NCBI GenBank assembly: GCA_963707015.1
Contig: CAVPOO010000015.1
Span: 434,001 to 498,000 of the forward strand
Direction: 5' to 3'
Length of the DNA stretch: 64,000 nucleotides
DNA from: CAVPOO01 sp963707015
GTDB taxonomy: Bacteria; Pseudomonadota; Gammaproteobacteria; Thiohalobacterales; Thiohalobacteraceae
Of this stretch, positions 25,689-34,420 are shown piece after piece. Each line of letters starts with the position of its first letter. Positions within the stretch are counted from its first letter, which is position 1. Under the pieces are notes generated by a model. It saw nothing but the letters and a program-made list of their open reading frames with translations, was not told the origin of the DNA and ran no database searches. Made by a program: the position numbers and the translations under genes.

Positions 25689-26753
25689 ATGTCTGTCTTG
25701 AAGAACGATCGGCTGCTGCGTGCGCTGCTGCGTGAGCCGGTTGATGTAACGCCGGTATGGATGATGCGTCAGGCTGGCCGCTATCTTCCCGAGTATCGTG
25801 CAACGCGCGCAAAGGCCGGCAACTTCCTCACGCTATGCAAGACACCTGAGCTGGCCTGTGAAGTTACGCTACAGCCAATTGACCGGTTTCCTCTCGATGC
25901 AGCGATTCTTTTTTCCGACATTCTTACCGTACCGGACGCGATGGGTCTGGGTCTGTATTTCGAGGAGGGAGAAGGCCCGCGTTTTCACCGGCCGGTAAGG
26001 TCAGAGGAGGCAATTGATTCGCTGCCAATCCCGGATCCGGAAGCGGACCTGCGCTACGTCATGGACGCGGTACGGATAATTCGACACGAGCTTGATGGTC
26101 GTGTGCCGCTGATCGGTTTTTCGGGCAGTCCCTGGACCCTGGCAACCTATATGGTGGAAGGCGGCTCCAGTCGGGAGTTCGCGACGATCAAACGCATGCT
26201 CTATGGCAGTCCGCAACTCCTGCACCGGTTGCTGGACAAACTTGTACAAGCGGTAACCGTATACCTGAATGCGCAGATTGCCGCTGGCGTTCAGGCAGTG
26301 ATGATCTTTGATACCTGGGGCGGGGCGCTGGCTGCGCGTGCCTATCAGGATTTTTCCCTCGCTTACATGATGCGGATTGTAGCCGGCTTGACGCGTGAGG
26401 CCGACGGTCGACGCGTTCCGGTGATCCTCTTTACCAAGGGCGGTGGGCAGTGGATCGAAACGATGGCCCGCTCTGGTGCGGATGCGCTTGGCCTTGACTG
26501 GACCTGTGATATCGCCGACGCGCGTAAGCGGGTTGGTGACAAAGTTGCCTTGCAGGGTAATCTTGACCCCTGTGTGCTCTATGCCCCACCCGAGCGGATT
26601 CGCGCGGAGGTACAGCGGATTCTGGCGGAATTTGGTCATGGCTCGGGGCATGTGTTCAATCTTGGCCATGGCATCCACCCGCAGGTCGACCCTGACCACG
26701 CGGGAGCCATGATTGAGGCGGTGCATGAACTGAGCGCCGCCTACCATATCTGA
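25689..26753 (+). CDS. hemE: uroporphyrinogen decarboxylase
   Basis: 354 residues converting uroporphyrinogen III to coproporphyrinogen III in heme biosynthesis. Motifs: LKNDRLLRALLREPVDVTPV, the substrate-binding RQAGRYLPEYR near residue 25, FSDILTVPDAMG, GFSGSPWTLATYMVEG, and C-terminal NLGHGIHPQVDP. ATG 25689 (MSVLKNDR) fits the family N-terminus; a GTG at 25656 overlapping the gltD stop would add 11 residues. gltB-gltD-hemE is a conserved order in Pseudomonas-type genomes. Confidence 0.95.
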   Translation: MSVLKNDRLLRALLREPVDVTPVWMMRQAGRYLPEYRATRAKAGNFLTLCKTPELACEVTLQPIDRFPLDAAILFSDILTVPDAMGLGLYFEEGEGPRFHRPVRSEEAIDSLPIPDPEADLRYVMDAVRIIRHELDGRVPLIGFSGSPWTLATYMVEGGSSREFATIKRMLYGSPQLLHRLLDKLVQAVTVYLNAQIAAGVQAVMIFDTWGGALAARAYQDFSLAYMMRIVAGLTREADGRRVPVILFTKGGGQWIETMARSGADALGLDWTCDIADARKRVGDKVALQGNLDPCVLYAPPERIRAEVQRILAEFGHGSGHVFNLGHGIHPQVDPDHAGAMIEAVHELSAAYHI

Positions 26754-26768
26754 TCGACAGCGCCTGAT

Positions 26769-26787
26769 CCCGGCTAGCCAGCCGGTT
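26769..26787 (+). terminator. weak hairpin after hemE
   Basis: CCGGCT (26770-26775) and AGCCGG (26780-26785) form a 6-bp stem with a 4-base loop and then TTAACATT. The T-tract is poor, so termination here is only a possibility. Confidence 0.35.
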
Positions 26788-27072
26788 AACATTCCCTCTA
26801 TCAATCAATCGGTTGTGCCAGCTCGGGTTTGCGGGTCACGGGGCTTCTGCGCCTGCCTGCGATTCAAGAATGCCGACCCTCTGGTCGCTAGGAGTGGAAT
26901 AGCAAAAACACTAATCCTGGAATGGCATGTCGTCTCACAAACCACAGATTCATGCTCAGTGCCTCATGTGGTCAACATCCCCGACGTTCGAACTGACTGA
27001 GCCTGCGCATTCTGCGTTTCAGCGGCGGCCAAAGGTTTTCCCCATCTCTCATCACCTGGAAGCGGCAGGGGC
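26788..27072. other. intergenic region before the GGDEF-EAL gene
   Basis: About 290 bases with no recognisable gene. The one open frame (26815-27000) has no ribosome-binding site or family match. No clear promoter was found by eye. Confidence 0.4.
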
Positions 27073-29616
27073 ATGAAGCCTGTCCCGAGGCAGGTCGCAG
27101 ACTTTGTCAGCGCGCACAGCTTGCGTACCCGCTTCATGTATGCGGCTTCCCTTCTGACCGTCATCGTGCTTTCGAGTGCCTGGTTCGCCGGTCGCTACGT
27201 GTCCGAGGTCAGCCAGGAGACTGCGCGGAATCTGGGTGCACGCAGCGAGGTTCAGCGCGAGAGCCGCTCGCTTCGCAACACCCTGTGGAAGGCCCAGTAT
27301 GCTCTCCAGAATTTCGCTCTCACGCCAGGCGCGAGAGAAAGGCAGGCAGTTGGCCAGTACCTGGAAACCGCCGCTGGCGTAAGCGAACACCTGCATGGCA
27401 GTATGTGGATAAGCGAGCACCGGCTTTCCGCGATTACGGCCGGCATCGTATCAGATTTGCGGCGCGTGCAAATGCAAGCCGGGGAACTGATGGATGTTCG
27501 TCAGGACATCAACAGCCTGTTTCCAACGCCGTCACAGCTGGATGAGATCCTGTCGCCCGATGCCAAGGGCTTTCTGATTGTATTGCAGCGTGCCCTGGAG
27601 CAAATCGATAGTGACTCTGAGCCGGGGCTTGAAGAGATCCGAGAACGCCTCGAGGAAGTTCGCCACAGTTGGTCTCAAATGATCACTGCCTTTCGCGCTT
27701 ATGCAGTGCAGCGAGCAGCCAGCTATGCAGCCGGATCGCAGGGCCAGCAGCTGGCTGGATACGACATCACAATCCTGCATCAGGACCTGATCCGCTATCT
27801 TAACGAACTCGCGTTGAAGCTTGAGCCGACACAGGCCAACCTGCGGATAGGAGACTCCGTGCGGGAAATGACCGCCCTGGCTCGAGAGTGGTTCGATGGT
27901 TTCAATCGCTTTCGGATGATGCAGGAATCCAACGGTTGGCGCAGCGCTATCCCTCACCTTGAAAACGGCGTGCAGCCCCTGTTTGTGCGAATCGAAGGTG
28001 GCCTCCATCAGATTGAATCACACCTCGATGCCACTGCCCAACACGAGGTGTCTGGGTGGGCGGCGATAGGTCAGAATCTGATCCAGAACATATGGGTGCT
28101 GTCACTGCTTGCTCTCTGCGTGATAGCGATCAGCTACTGGTATGTTGAGCACGCGGTGCTCGCGCCGCTTTCCCAACTGGGTCGGGCAATGAACGCGGTA
28201 GCCAGCGGTGAGGAGCATGCCAGCCTCCCCGAACCGCCTATTCTCGAGGCCCGCCATCTTATCGATGCCTTCGCGCAAATGAAGGATAAGGTGCAGGAAC
28301 GCCATGTGGAACTGGAACGTCGTACGCTGCACGATGCGTTAACGGGACTACCCAACAGGGTGCTGATGATGGATCGTCTGAGACAGGAGATCTTGAAGGG
28401 AAAACGTAATGGACCATCGTTCTGCCTGCTGATAATGGATCTTGATCGGTTCAAGGAAGTCAATGATGGCCTGGGCCATCAGACGGGAGACCAGGTTCTG
28501 TGCGAGGTCGGCGGGCGTTTGAATCAACTCCTGCGCGAGACCGACACGGTCGCCAGGCTGGGCGGGGACGAATTCTCCGTGCTTCTGCCCGATAGCGGAG
28601 TGCGCCAGGCGCAGGAGATTGCGCAGGTGATTGCCAATTCACTTCAGCAGCCCTTTGAATTCGATGACAAACATCTGCTGCTGGGGGTGAGCATTGGCAT
28701 AGCAGTTTTCCCTGACCATGGAAAAGAGGCCGACAGCCTGATCCGGTGTGCCGACGTTGCCATGTATGTCGCCAAGGAGAACGGGCTTACGCACTCTGTC
28801 TACAACGTGCAGCAGGATCATAACAGCGTCGGTCGATTGGCCATGATCAGCGGGTTGCGGCAAGCGATCGATCGGGATGAGCTTGACTTGTACTACCAGC
28901 CGAAGGTCGATATGGGGAGTGGCAGAGTGGTGGGGCTGGAGGCACTTCTGCGCTGGCCGGAGTGGAGTTCCGTGCCCACAAAGTACCTTATCCAGGCCGC
29001 GGAACAGACTGGACTCATTCGGCCATTGACGCAATGGGTGTTGCACAGTGCGCTCCGGCAGTATGCCCGCTGGCAGGACAGGGGCTGGTCGTTAGCGGTA
29101 TCGGTGAATATCTCAAACTGGACCTTGCAGCAAGGTGAACTGAGGGAACAGATTGCGAGTCTCCTATCGGAGTGCCGGGTTCCAGCATCGGCGCTGGAGC
29201 TCGAAATCAAGGAGAATGCAGTGATGAGAAACCCCGACCGCGCACTCGCGGCGGTGGAGGAACTGCATTGTCTGGGCGTGAAGATTACGCTCGATGATTA
29301 CGGGACTGGGTTTTCCTCGCTTGCCTATCTGAAACAGATGCCCGTCGACAAGCTCAAGATTGATTCGTCATTCGTGATGGACATGTTCGAGGACGAGGAC
29401 AGTGCATTGATTGTGCGCTCGACGATAGACCTGGCGCACAATCTCGGCTTGAAAGTTGTTGCGGAAGGCGTTTCTACCCAGGAGGTGTGGGACCTTCTCG
29501 CGGTCTTTAACTGCGATATTGCACAGGGCTATCTGGTGGCTCAACCGATGCCGGCCGACGACATCGAAGCATGGTTGGGCGCGCACTACCCCCATCGTGC
29601 CGGCTATTCAGGCTAG
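27073..29616 (+). CDS. membrane sensor protein with GGDEF and EAL domains
   Basis: 847 residues. Two transmembrane helices (about 22-42 and 338-358) bracket a large helical periplasmic sensor region of about 300 residues with no named domain that I recognise. A HAMP-like linker (PLSQLGRAMNAVASGE…) follows. The diguanylate cyclase domain is next, with LHDALTGLPNRVLM and an intact GGDEF near 497. Then comes the c-di-GMP phosphodiesterase domain with GLEALLRW near 620 and DDYGTGFSSLAYLK near 740. Both active-site signatures are present, so either or both activities may be functional. The loop motif reads LEIKENAVM where LEITES is usual. It is a single-gene unit, possibly tied to pilus-driven motility, but no link is shown. 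Confidence 0.9.
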   Translation: MKPVPRQVADFVSAHSLRTRFMYAASLLTVIVLSSAWFAGRYVSEVSQETARNLGARSEVQRESRSLRNTLWKAQYALQNFALTPGARERQAVGQYLETAAGVSEHLHGSMWISEHRLSAITAGIVSDLRRVQMQAGELMDVRQDINSLFPTPSQLDEILSPDAKGFLIVLQRALEQIDSDSEPGLEEIRERLEEVRHSWSQMITAFRAYAVQRAASYAAGSQGQQLAGYDITILHQDLIRYLNELALKLEPTQANLRIGDSVREMTALAREWFDGFNRFRMMQESNGWRSAIPHLENGVQPLFVRIEGGLHQIESHLDATAQHEVSGWAAIGQNLIQNIWVLSLLALCVIAISYWYVEHAVLAPLSQLGRAMNAVASGEEHASLPEPPILEARHLIDAFAQMKDKVQERHVELERRTLHDALTGLPNRVLMMDRLRQEILKGKRNGPSFCLLIMDLDRFKEVNDGLGHQTGDQVLCEVGGRLNQLLRETDTVARLGGDEFSVLLPDSGVRQAQEIAQVIANSLQQPFEFDDKHLLLGVSIGIAVFPDHGKEADSLIRCADVAMYVAKENGLTHSVYNVQQDHNSVGRLAMISGLRQAIDRDELDLYYQPKVDMGSGRVVGLEALLRWPEWSSVPTKYLIQAAEQTGLIRPLTQWVLHSALRQYARWQDRGWSLAVSVNISNWTLQQGELREQIASLLSECRVPASALELEIKENAVMRNPDRALAAVEELHCLGVKITLDDYGTGFSSLAYLKQMPVDKLKIDSSFVMDMFEDEDSALIVRSTIDLAHNLGLKVVAEGVSTQEVWDLLAVFNCDIAQGYLVAQPMPADDIEAWLGAHYPHRAGYSG

Positions 29617-29621
29617 AGACC

Positions 29622-30500
29622 TCAGCACAGTTCGCTCAACAACCACTCGGTCATACGCAGCGCCTGCGAATGATAGCCCGCGCCAAAGAGGTTGAGGTGG
29701 TTCAGTACATGGTAGAGGTTGTAGAGTGAGCGCCGTGTAGAGTAGCCGGGGTCCAGCGGATACGTCTCGCGATAGGCTGCATAAAACGCCTCGCCAAAAC
29801 CGCCGAAAAGTTCAGTCATTGCCAAGTCGGTTTCCCGGTCTCCGAAGTAGACGGCCGGATCGAATATGACCGGTTCTCCGGTCCTGAGTGTACCGAAGTT
29901 TCCGGACCATAGATCTCCGTGTAACAGTGCAGGCCGCAGTGAATGGCCAGTGAACAACGCAGGGAAACCATCCATTAAGCGTTCGCCCAGTTGCTGCAAG
30001 CGACCTCCGTATCCATGCTGTGCTGCCAGTGACAGCTGAAATCCCAGGCGGTGTTTTCGCCAGAATTCTGTCCAGTCGCGGGTCCGGGTATTGATCTGCG
30101 GGGTTGCACCGATGGTGTTACCCCGCTGCCAGCCGAACTCGTCCTGCTCAATCCGGTGCATGGCGGCCAGTTGGCGTCCGAGTTCAGCGGCAGCGCCCCG
30201 CCCGCCGAGCGGGAGGTATTCCATCACGAGCCAGGCGCTTTCCCCTGCTGTTCCCCAGCAGACTGGCCGCGGCGCGCGCACCGTCTTGCTGTTGGCAATC
30301 TCCTGCAGCCCTTCTGCTTCGGCAATGAACATATCGAGTGCATCAGCGCTGTTCAGTTTGACGAAGAAGTCCTGTCCATCGCTCTGAATGCGAAACGTCT
30401 GGTTGATGCAGCCGCCGCCGATGGCATCACGATCATCCGGCCGTATTGTGAAACCGGTTGCCTGTTCGACATTCTGTCTTAATGCGTCCCAAAGGTTCAT
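29622..30500 (-). CDS. fructosamine kinase family protein
   Basis: 292 residues from ATG 30500 (a TTG at 30512 would add four). The kinase-like fold shows IGGGCINQTFRI at the nucleotide loop, FFVKLN with the conserved Lys, LVMEYLPLG at the hinge, the catalytic LLHGDLWSGNFG near 192 and IFDPAVYFGDRETDLAM near 215. The family phosphorylates ketoamines (fructosamine, ribulosamine) to reverse early glycation of proteins; bacterial YniA-type members are less well characterised. The gene runs towards the GGDEF-EAL gene, with only 5 bases between the two ends. Confidence 0.9.
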   Translation of the reverse strand: MNLWDALRQNVEQATGFTIRPDDRDAIGGGCINQTFRIQSDGQDFFVKLNSADALDMFIAEAEGLQEIANSKTVRAPRPVCWGTAGESAWLVMEYLPLGGRGAAAELGRQLAAMHRIEQDEFGWQRGNTIGATPQINTRTRDWTEFWRKHRLGFQLSLAAQHGYGGRLQQLGERLMDGFPALFTGHSLRPALLHGDLWSGNFGTLRTGEPVIFDPAVYFGDRETDLAMTELFGGFGEAFYAAYRETYPLDPGYSTRRSLYNLYHVLNHLNLFGAGYHSQALRMTEWLLSELC

Positions 30501-30648
30501 GTCTGTCGCCAAGGAGTTGGGCAGCCGCCACTAATACAGTGGCGCATCGGCTGGAAGCGTGGCGAGGGATATTGTGCTGAGCAGGAGACAGCGGGTTGTT
30601 GCAGCCTGGCGCGCGTGCTGAACCAGGCAATAAAAGCTGGCGCGTCCA

Positions 30649-31251
30649 CTAGCGAGTAATACGCGCTAGGCGCTCGTGCAGGGGGCTGCTACGGGGGAAA
30701 TGGGCCAGCAGGAATTCCATCTGGTCCGTGAGTACGCGTTTGCCTTGCAGATAAATGTACTCGGCGTGTGTAGGGGTGAAGGGCACCGCCAGCAACTCCA
30801 TCCTCGCCTCTTCAGGACGACGCCCCGCCTTGTGATTGTTGCAGCGCTTGCAGGCAGTAACGACGTTGTTCCAGCTGTCAGTGCCCTGTTGGCTCAGTGG
30901 CGTCACGTGGTCACGCGAGAGATCCAGGGCGGCGAATTGTTCGCCACAATACATGCACAGCAAGGCATCACGTCTGAAGAGGGCCGGGTTATTCAATGGA
31001 GGAACGTATTTGTCGCGCGCTTTGACCAGGGCGCGCCTGTTTCCATGCGTGGCAATGATCGAGTTCAGATCGATCCGACTCTGCCGCCCGGTGCGGGCAT
31101 TGATCCCGCCGCGTACCCTGTAAAGGGTGGTGCCGCAGGTATAGGCAACTTGATCCAGGTGGTACAGCCTCACAGCATCCTGGTAATTGACCCACTCAAG
31201 GGGCATACCGGCCACATCCGTACGCAGAATCTGGTGTGTCAGGTCAAGCAT
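30649..31251 (-). CDS. HNH endonuclease
   Basis: 200 residues. The C-terminal half holds the HNH finger: LLCMYCGEQF, then LSRDHVTPLSQQGTDSWNN and VVTACKRCNNHKAGRRP, with two CxxC pairs to bind zinc and the His-Asn catalytic pattern. The N-terminal half (YQDAVRLYHLDQVAYTCG) is typical of a widespread chromosomal HNH subfamily often annotated as hypothetical. The start ATG is 378 bases from the divergent pntAA. No toxin, intein or phage neighbour is present, so the function is open; a housekeeping or repair role is as likely as defence. Confidence 0.85.
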   Translation of the reverse strand: MLDLTHQILRTDVAGMPLEWVNYQDAVRLYHLDQVAYTCGTTLYRVRGGINARTGRQSRIDLNSIIATHGNRRALVKARDKYVPPLNNPALFRRDALLCMYCGEQFAALDLSRDHVTPLSQQGTDSWNNVVTACKRCNNHKAGRRPEEARMELLAVPFTPTHAEYIYLQGKRVLTDQMEFLLAHFPRSSPLHERLARITR

Positions 31252-31629
31252 CTATGCCGTTCCGCCAAACATTGACCTGCCTTTTATGGCAAAAATGTCT
31301 CGAAAAGTAAACTGATACCGCCTCCTGCCCAGGACCCGACCCAGCTGTTGGTGCGCGCCCTGGCTGCCAGGACCACAGCAAACCAGCAGCAATTTCCCAC
31401 CCTGATCCATATTTAAAGCGCGGCCGGAATACGGTATCATGCCAGCCCTTTGCGGCTGAGCTGGGCGCACTTCCTGGCAGGATGGGCACTGACCGCCCCG
31501 GGCGAGGCGACGGGTCCACACCGCGTGGTGCTCGCCGCGCCCGTGTATGCTGCTGTACATTTGGCCAATCCTGGCCGGCGGTTTTGCCGATGCGGCCTGC
31601 CGTAATGACCGGATCCGGAGAATTCTCAG
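31252..31629. other. divergent intergenic region between HNH gene and pntAA
   Basis: 378 bases without a credible gene. It contains the putative pntAA promoter at 31422-31450. On the other strand a weak TTTACT-17-CATAAA pair lies about 45 to 80 bases ahead of the HNH gene. Confidence 0.4.
31422..31450 (+). promoter_or_regulatory. possible sigma-70 promoter of the pnt operon
   Basis: TTTAAA (31422-31427) and TATCAT (31445-31450) with a 17-base spacer. The -10 box has five of six consensus bases. The leader to pntAA would be about 170 bases. Confidence 0.4.
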
Positions 31630-32763
31630 ATGGCAATACGCATAGGTGTCCCCAGAGAGCGAGTCAGCGATGAACGGCGGGTCGCCCTCGATCCCGGCGT
31701 TTCGGAGCGTTTCGCAAAACTGGGTGCGGAGGTCCTGATCGAGCGCGATGCAGGCGCCTTGTCCTGCCTGGCAGATCAGCACTACCTTGCAGCCCGGATT
31801 GTCGAGGATGCAGCAGCGCTCTACCGAGAGGCTGATATCATCCTGAAGGTTCAGCCCCCTTCCGAGGAGGAGATCGACCTGATACCTGAAGGCAAGATTC
31901 TGGTCGGTTTTATGTTTCCCTATCGCTATCCGGAGCGGGTGGCCCGGCTTCGCGAGGCAGGTATCACCAGTTTTGGCATGGAGCTGATCCCGCGTATCTC
32001 CCGTGCCCAGTCCATGGACGCACTGTCATCCCAGGCGTCGGTAGCCGGATACAAGGCGGGGCTCATGGCGGCCGACCGTTCGCGTCGTTTTTTTCCCATG
32101 CTGACCACGGCCGCCGGCACCATCCGCCCGGCAAAGGTTCTGGTGATTGGCGCAGGGGTCGCAGGGCTGCAGGCGATCGCGACCTGCAAGCGGCTTGGCG
32201 CACTGGTCGAAGCATATGACATTCGAACGGCTGCCAAGGAGCAGGTCGAGTCGCTGGGCGCCAAACTGGTTGATACCGGTATCAGTGCGGAAGCTGCCGG
32301 CGGCTATGCGCGCGAACTGACCGAAGAAGAGAAGCGCAAGCAGGAGGAAGTACTGGCGCGGCACATCGCCCTGGCCGACGCCGTCATCACGACGGCATCT
32401 GTCCCCGGCCGGCCGGCACCGCGTATCGTCAGCAGGGAGATGGTTGAACAGATGAAACCGGGATCGGTAGTGATTGATCTTGCTGCCGAAGGCGGGGGCA
32501 ACTGTGAACTGACCGTGCCGGGTGAAAAGATTGATCACAATAACGTTACGGTGTACGGCCCGGTGAATGTGCCAAGCATGCTGTCCGCGCATGCCAGTGA
32601 GATGTATGCCCGGAACCTGTTCAATTTTGTCAGCCCGATGATCAAGGATGGCGAGCTGATGCTCGATTGGGATGACGAAGTCATTGCGGAAAGCTGCCTG
32701 ACCCATCAGGGTCAAATCCGGCCTGAGCGTATCCGCCAGCTTGTTGAAGGAGACGGTTCATGA
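31630..32763 (+). CDS. pntAA: NAD(P) transhydrogenase subunit alpha, part 1 (NAD(H)-binding)
   Basis: 377 residues, the soluble domain I of proton-translocating transhydrogenase. It shares the alanine-dehydrogenase fold: IGVPRERVSDERRVALDPGV at the start, then VLVIGAGVAGLQAIATCKRL near 170 and YDIRTAAKEQVESLGAKLVD. It binds NAD(H) and exchanges hydride with NADP(H) on domain III. The alpha subunit is split here into two genes, as in Rhodospirillum rubrum, rather than fused as in E. coli. ATG 31630 has CGGAGAA ahead. Its stop overlaps the next gene in an ATGA. Confidence 0.95.
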   Translation: MAIRIGVPRERVSDERRVALDPGVSERFAKLGAEVLIERDAGALSCLADQHYLAARIVEDAAALYREADIILKVQPPSEEEIDLIPEGKILVGFMFPYRYPERVARLREAGITSFGMELIPRISRAQSMDALSSQASVAGYKAGLMAADRSRRFFPMLTTAAGTIRPAKVLVIGAGVAGLQAIATCKRLGALVEAYDIRTAAKEQVESLGAKLVDTGISAEAAGGYARELTEEEKRKQEEVLARHIALADAVITTASVPGRPAPRIVSREMVEQMKPGSVVIDLAAEGGGNCELTVPGEKIDHNNVTVYGPVNVPSMLSAHASEMYARNLFNFVSPMIKDGELMLDWDDEVIAESCLTHQGQIRPERIRQLVEGDGS

Positions 32764-33050
32764 TCGAGGGCTTTACTGCGCTCTACATCTTCATGTTGGC
32801 TGCCTTTACCGGTTACGAAGTGATTTCGCGGGTGCCGGTTATCCTGCATACGCCCTTGATGTCGGGCTCCAATTTTGTCCACGGCATCGTTCTGGTGGGG
32901 GCGATGGTCGCCATGGGGCATGCAGGAACGGTTGGCGAGCAGATTATCGGGTTTATCGGCGTCATGCTTGCGGCGGGCAATGCGGTGGGTGGCTACGTTG
33001 TCACCGAGCGCATGCTCGAAATGTTCAAGAGCAGCAAGGGGAGCCGCTGA
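32760..33050 (+). CDS. pntAB: NAD(P) transhydrogenase subunit alpha, part 2 (membrane)
   Basis: 96 residues with about three transmembrane helices: GFTALYIFMLAAFTGYEVIS, then HGIVLVGAMVAMG and a third near FIGVMLAAGNAVGGY. It forms part of the proton channel (domain II) with PntB. The TGA overlaps the pntB ATG by one base, so all three subunits are translationally coupled. Confidence 0.95.
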   Translation: MIEGFTALYIFMLAAFTGYEVISRVPVILHTPLMSGSNFVHGIVLVGAMVAMGHAGTVGEQIIGFIGVMLAAGNAVGGYVVTERMLEMFKSSKGSR

Positions 33051-34420
33051 TGATAGGTAACCTCATCCAGGTCAGTTACTTCGCGGCAGCGGTTCTCTTT
33101 ATTCTTGGTCTCAAACGAATGAGTTCGCCGCTCACGGCGCGTGGCGGAATCGTCTGGGCCGGGGTCGGTATGCTGGTGGCGACCGTTGTGACCTTCCTGT
33201 GGCCGGGCATGCACAACTATGGACTGATGATCCTGGCGATTGCAGTTGGTGGCGGGGCCGCCTGGTACACCGGCAAGCGTGTTGGCATGACCGACATGCC
33301 ACAAATGATTGCCATCTACAATGGCATGGGCGGTGGTGCTGCGGCTGCCATAGCCGCCGTCGAGTTACTCAAGGGCGGCATTCATACGACGAGCTTCCAG
33401 GCACTTGCGGTGATCGGCGCATTGATTGGCAGCGTAGCCTTTTCCGGCTCAATGGTCGCCTTTGCGAAGCTGCAGGGGCTCATGCGCAAGTCGCTGGTGT
33501 TTACCGGCCAGCAACTCATCAATCTGCTGATTTTTGGTGCGGCTCTTGGCTGCGGCTGGTTGATCATCGGTGCCGATCAGCCCGGCCTCGTGGTGCTGCT
33601 GCTGTTCTACGTCTTCGTGCTGCTGTTCGGCATTGTCATGACCTTGCCTATCGGGGGTGCCGACATGCCGGTGGTAATTTCTCTCTACAATGCGCTGACC
33701 GGGCTGGCCGTGGCCTTCGAAGGTTTCGTATTGGGTAATGCGGCTATGATCATCGCGGGTACAGTCGTTGGATCCGCAGGTACCCTCCTGACACAGTTGA
33801 TGGCCAAGGCGATGAACCGTTCGCTGTCCAACGTGTTGTTCAGCGGCTTTGGCGCGGCCGGGGGACAGGCGGATGAAGCCGTTGAAGGCAGTATGCGGGA
33901 AGTCGATGCCAACGACGCTGCCATCATGATGTCCTATGCCGAGAAGGTCATTATTGTGCCAGGCTATGGAATGGCCGTGGCGCAGGCGCAACACAAGATC
34001 TGGGAGTTGACCGAACTGCTCGAGGAGCGCGGCGTCCAGGTCAAGTTCGCGATACACCCGGTTGCCGGGCGGATGCCAGGGCATATGAATGTCCTGCTGG
34101 CTGAAGCCGGCGTTCCCTACGACAAGATCTTCGATCTCGAGGAAATCAACGCCGAGTTCCCTCAGGCTGAAGTGGCGCTGGTGATTGGCGCCAACGATGT
34201 AGTGAATCCCGCGGCCCGCACTAACCCGGACAGCCCGATTTACGGTATGCCTATACTGGACGTTGACAAGGCAAAGAACGCGATTGTGGTCAAACGCGGT
34301 CAGGGCACCGGGTTTTCGGGCATTGAGAATCAGCTGTTCTTTCTGGAAAACACACGCATGCTTTATGGTGACGGACAGAAGGTTGCCAGTGAGCTGATTG
34401 CCGCGGTCAAACAACTCTAG
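33050..34420 (+). CDS. pntB: NAD(P) transhydrogenase subunit beta
   Basis: 456 residues. The N-terminal two-thirds holds eight or more transmembrane helices of the proton pathway, with ALTGLAVAFEGFVLGN near 225. The C-terminal domain III binds NADP(H): VPGYGMAVAQAQ near 305, HPVAGRMPGHMNVLLAEAGV near 340, and VVKRGQGTGFSGIENQLF near 415. The enzyme uses the proton gradient to drive NADH + NADP+ to NAD+ + NADPH. The open frame extends far upstream but the start is fixed at 33050 by the overlap with pntAB and by homology. Confidence 0.95.
   Translation: MIGNLIQVSYFAAAVLFILGLKRMSSPLTARGGIVWAGVGMLVATVVTFLWPGMHNYGLMILAIAVGGGAAWYTGKRVGMTDMPQMIAIYNGMGGGAAAAIAAVELLKGGIHTTSFQALAVIGALIGSVAFSGSMVAFAKLQGLMRKSLVFTGQQLINLLIFGAALGCGWLIIGADQPGLVVLLLFYVFVLLFGIVMTLPIGGADMPVVISLYNALTGLAVAFEGFVLGNAAMIIAGTVVGSAGTLLTQLMAKAMNRSLSNVLFSGFGAAGGQADEAVEGSMREVDANDAAIMMSYAEKVIIVPGYGMAVAQAQHKIWELTELLEERGVQVKFAIHPVAGRMPGHMNVLLAEAGVPYDKIFDLEEINAEFPQAEVALVIGANDVVNPAARTNPDSPIYGMPILDVDKAKNAIVVKRGQGTGFSGIENQLFFLENTRMLYGDGQKVASELIAAVKQL

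Noticed and set aside
30649..31251. HNH gene as part of a defence island
   Set aside because: Neighbours are metabolic and no methylase, helicase or phage gene is near; the subfamily is a common chromosomal one.
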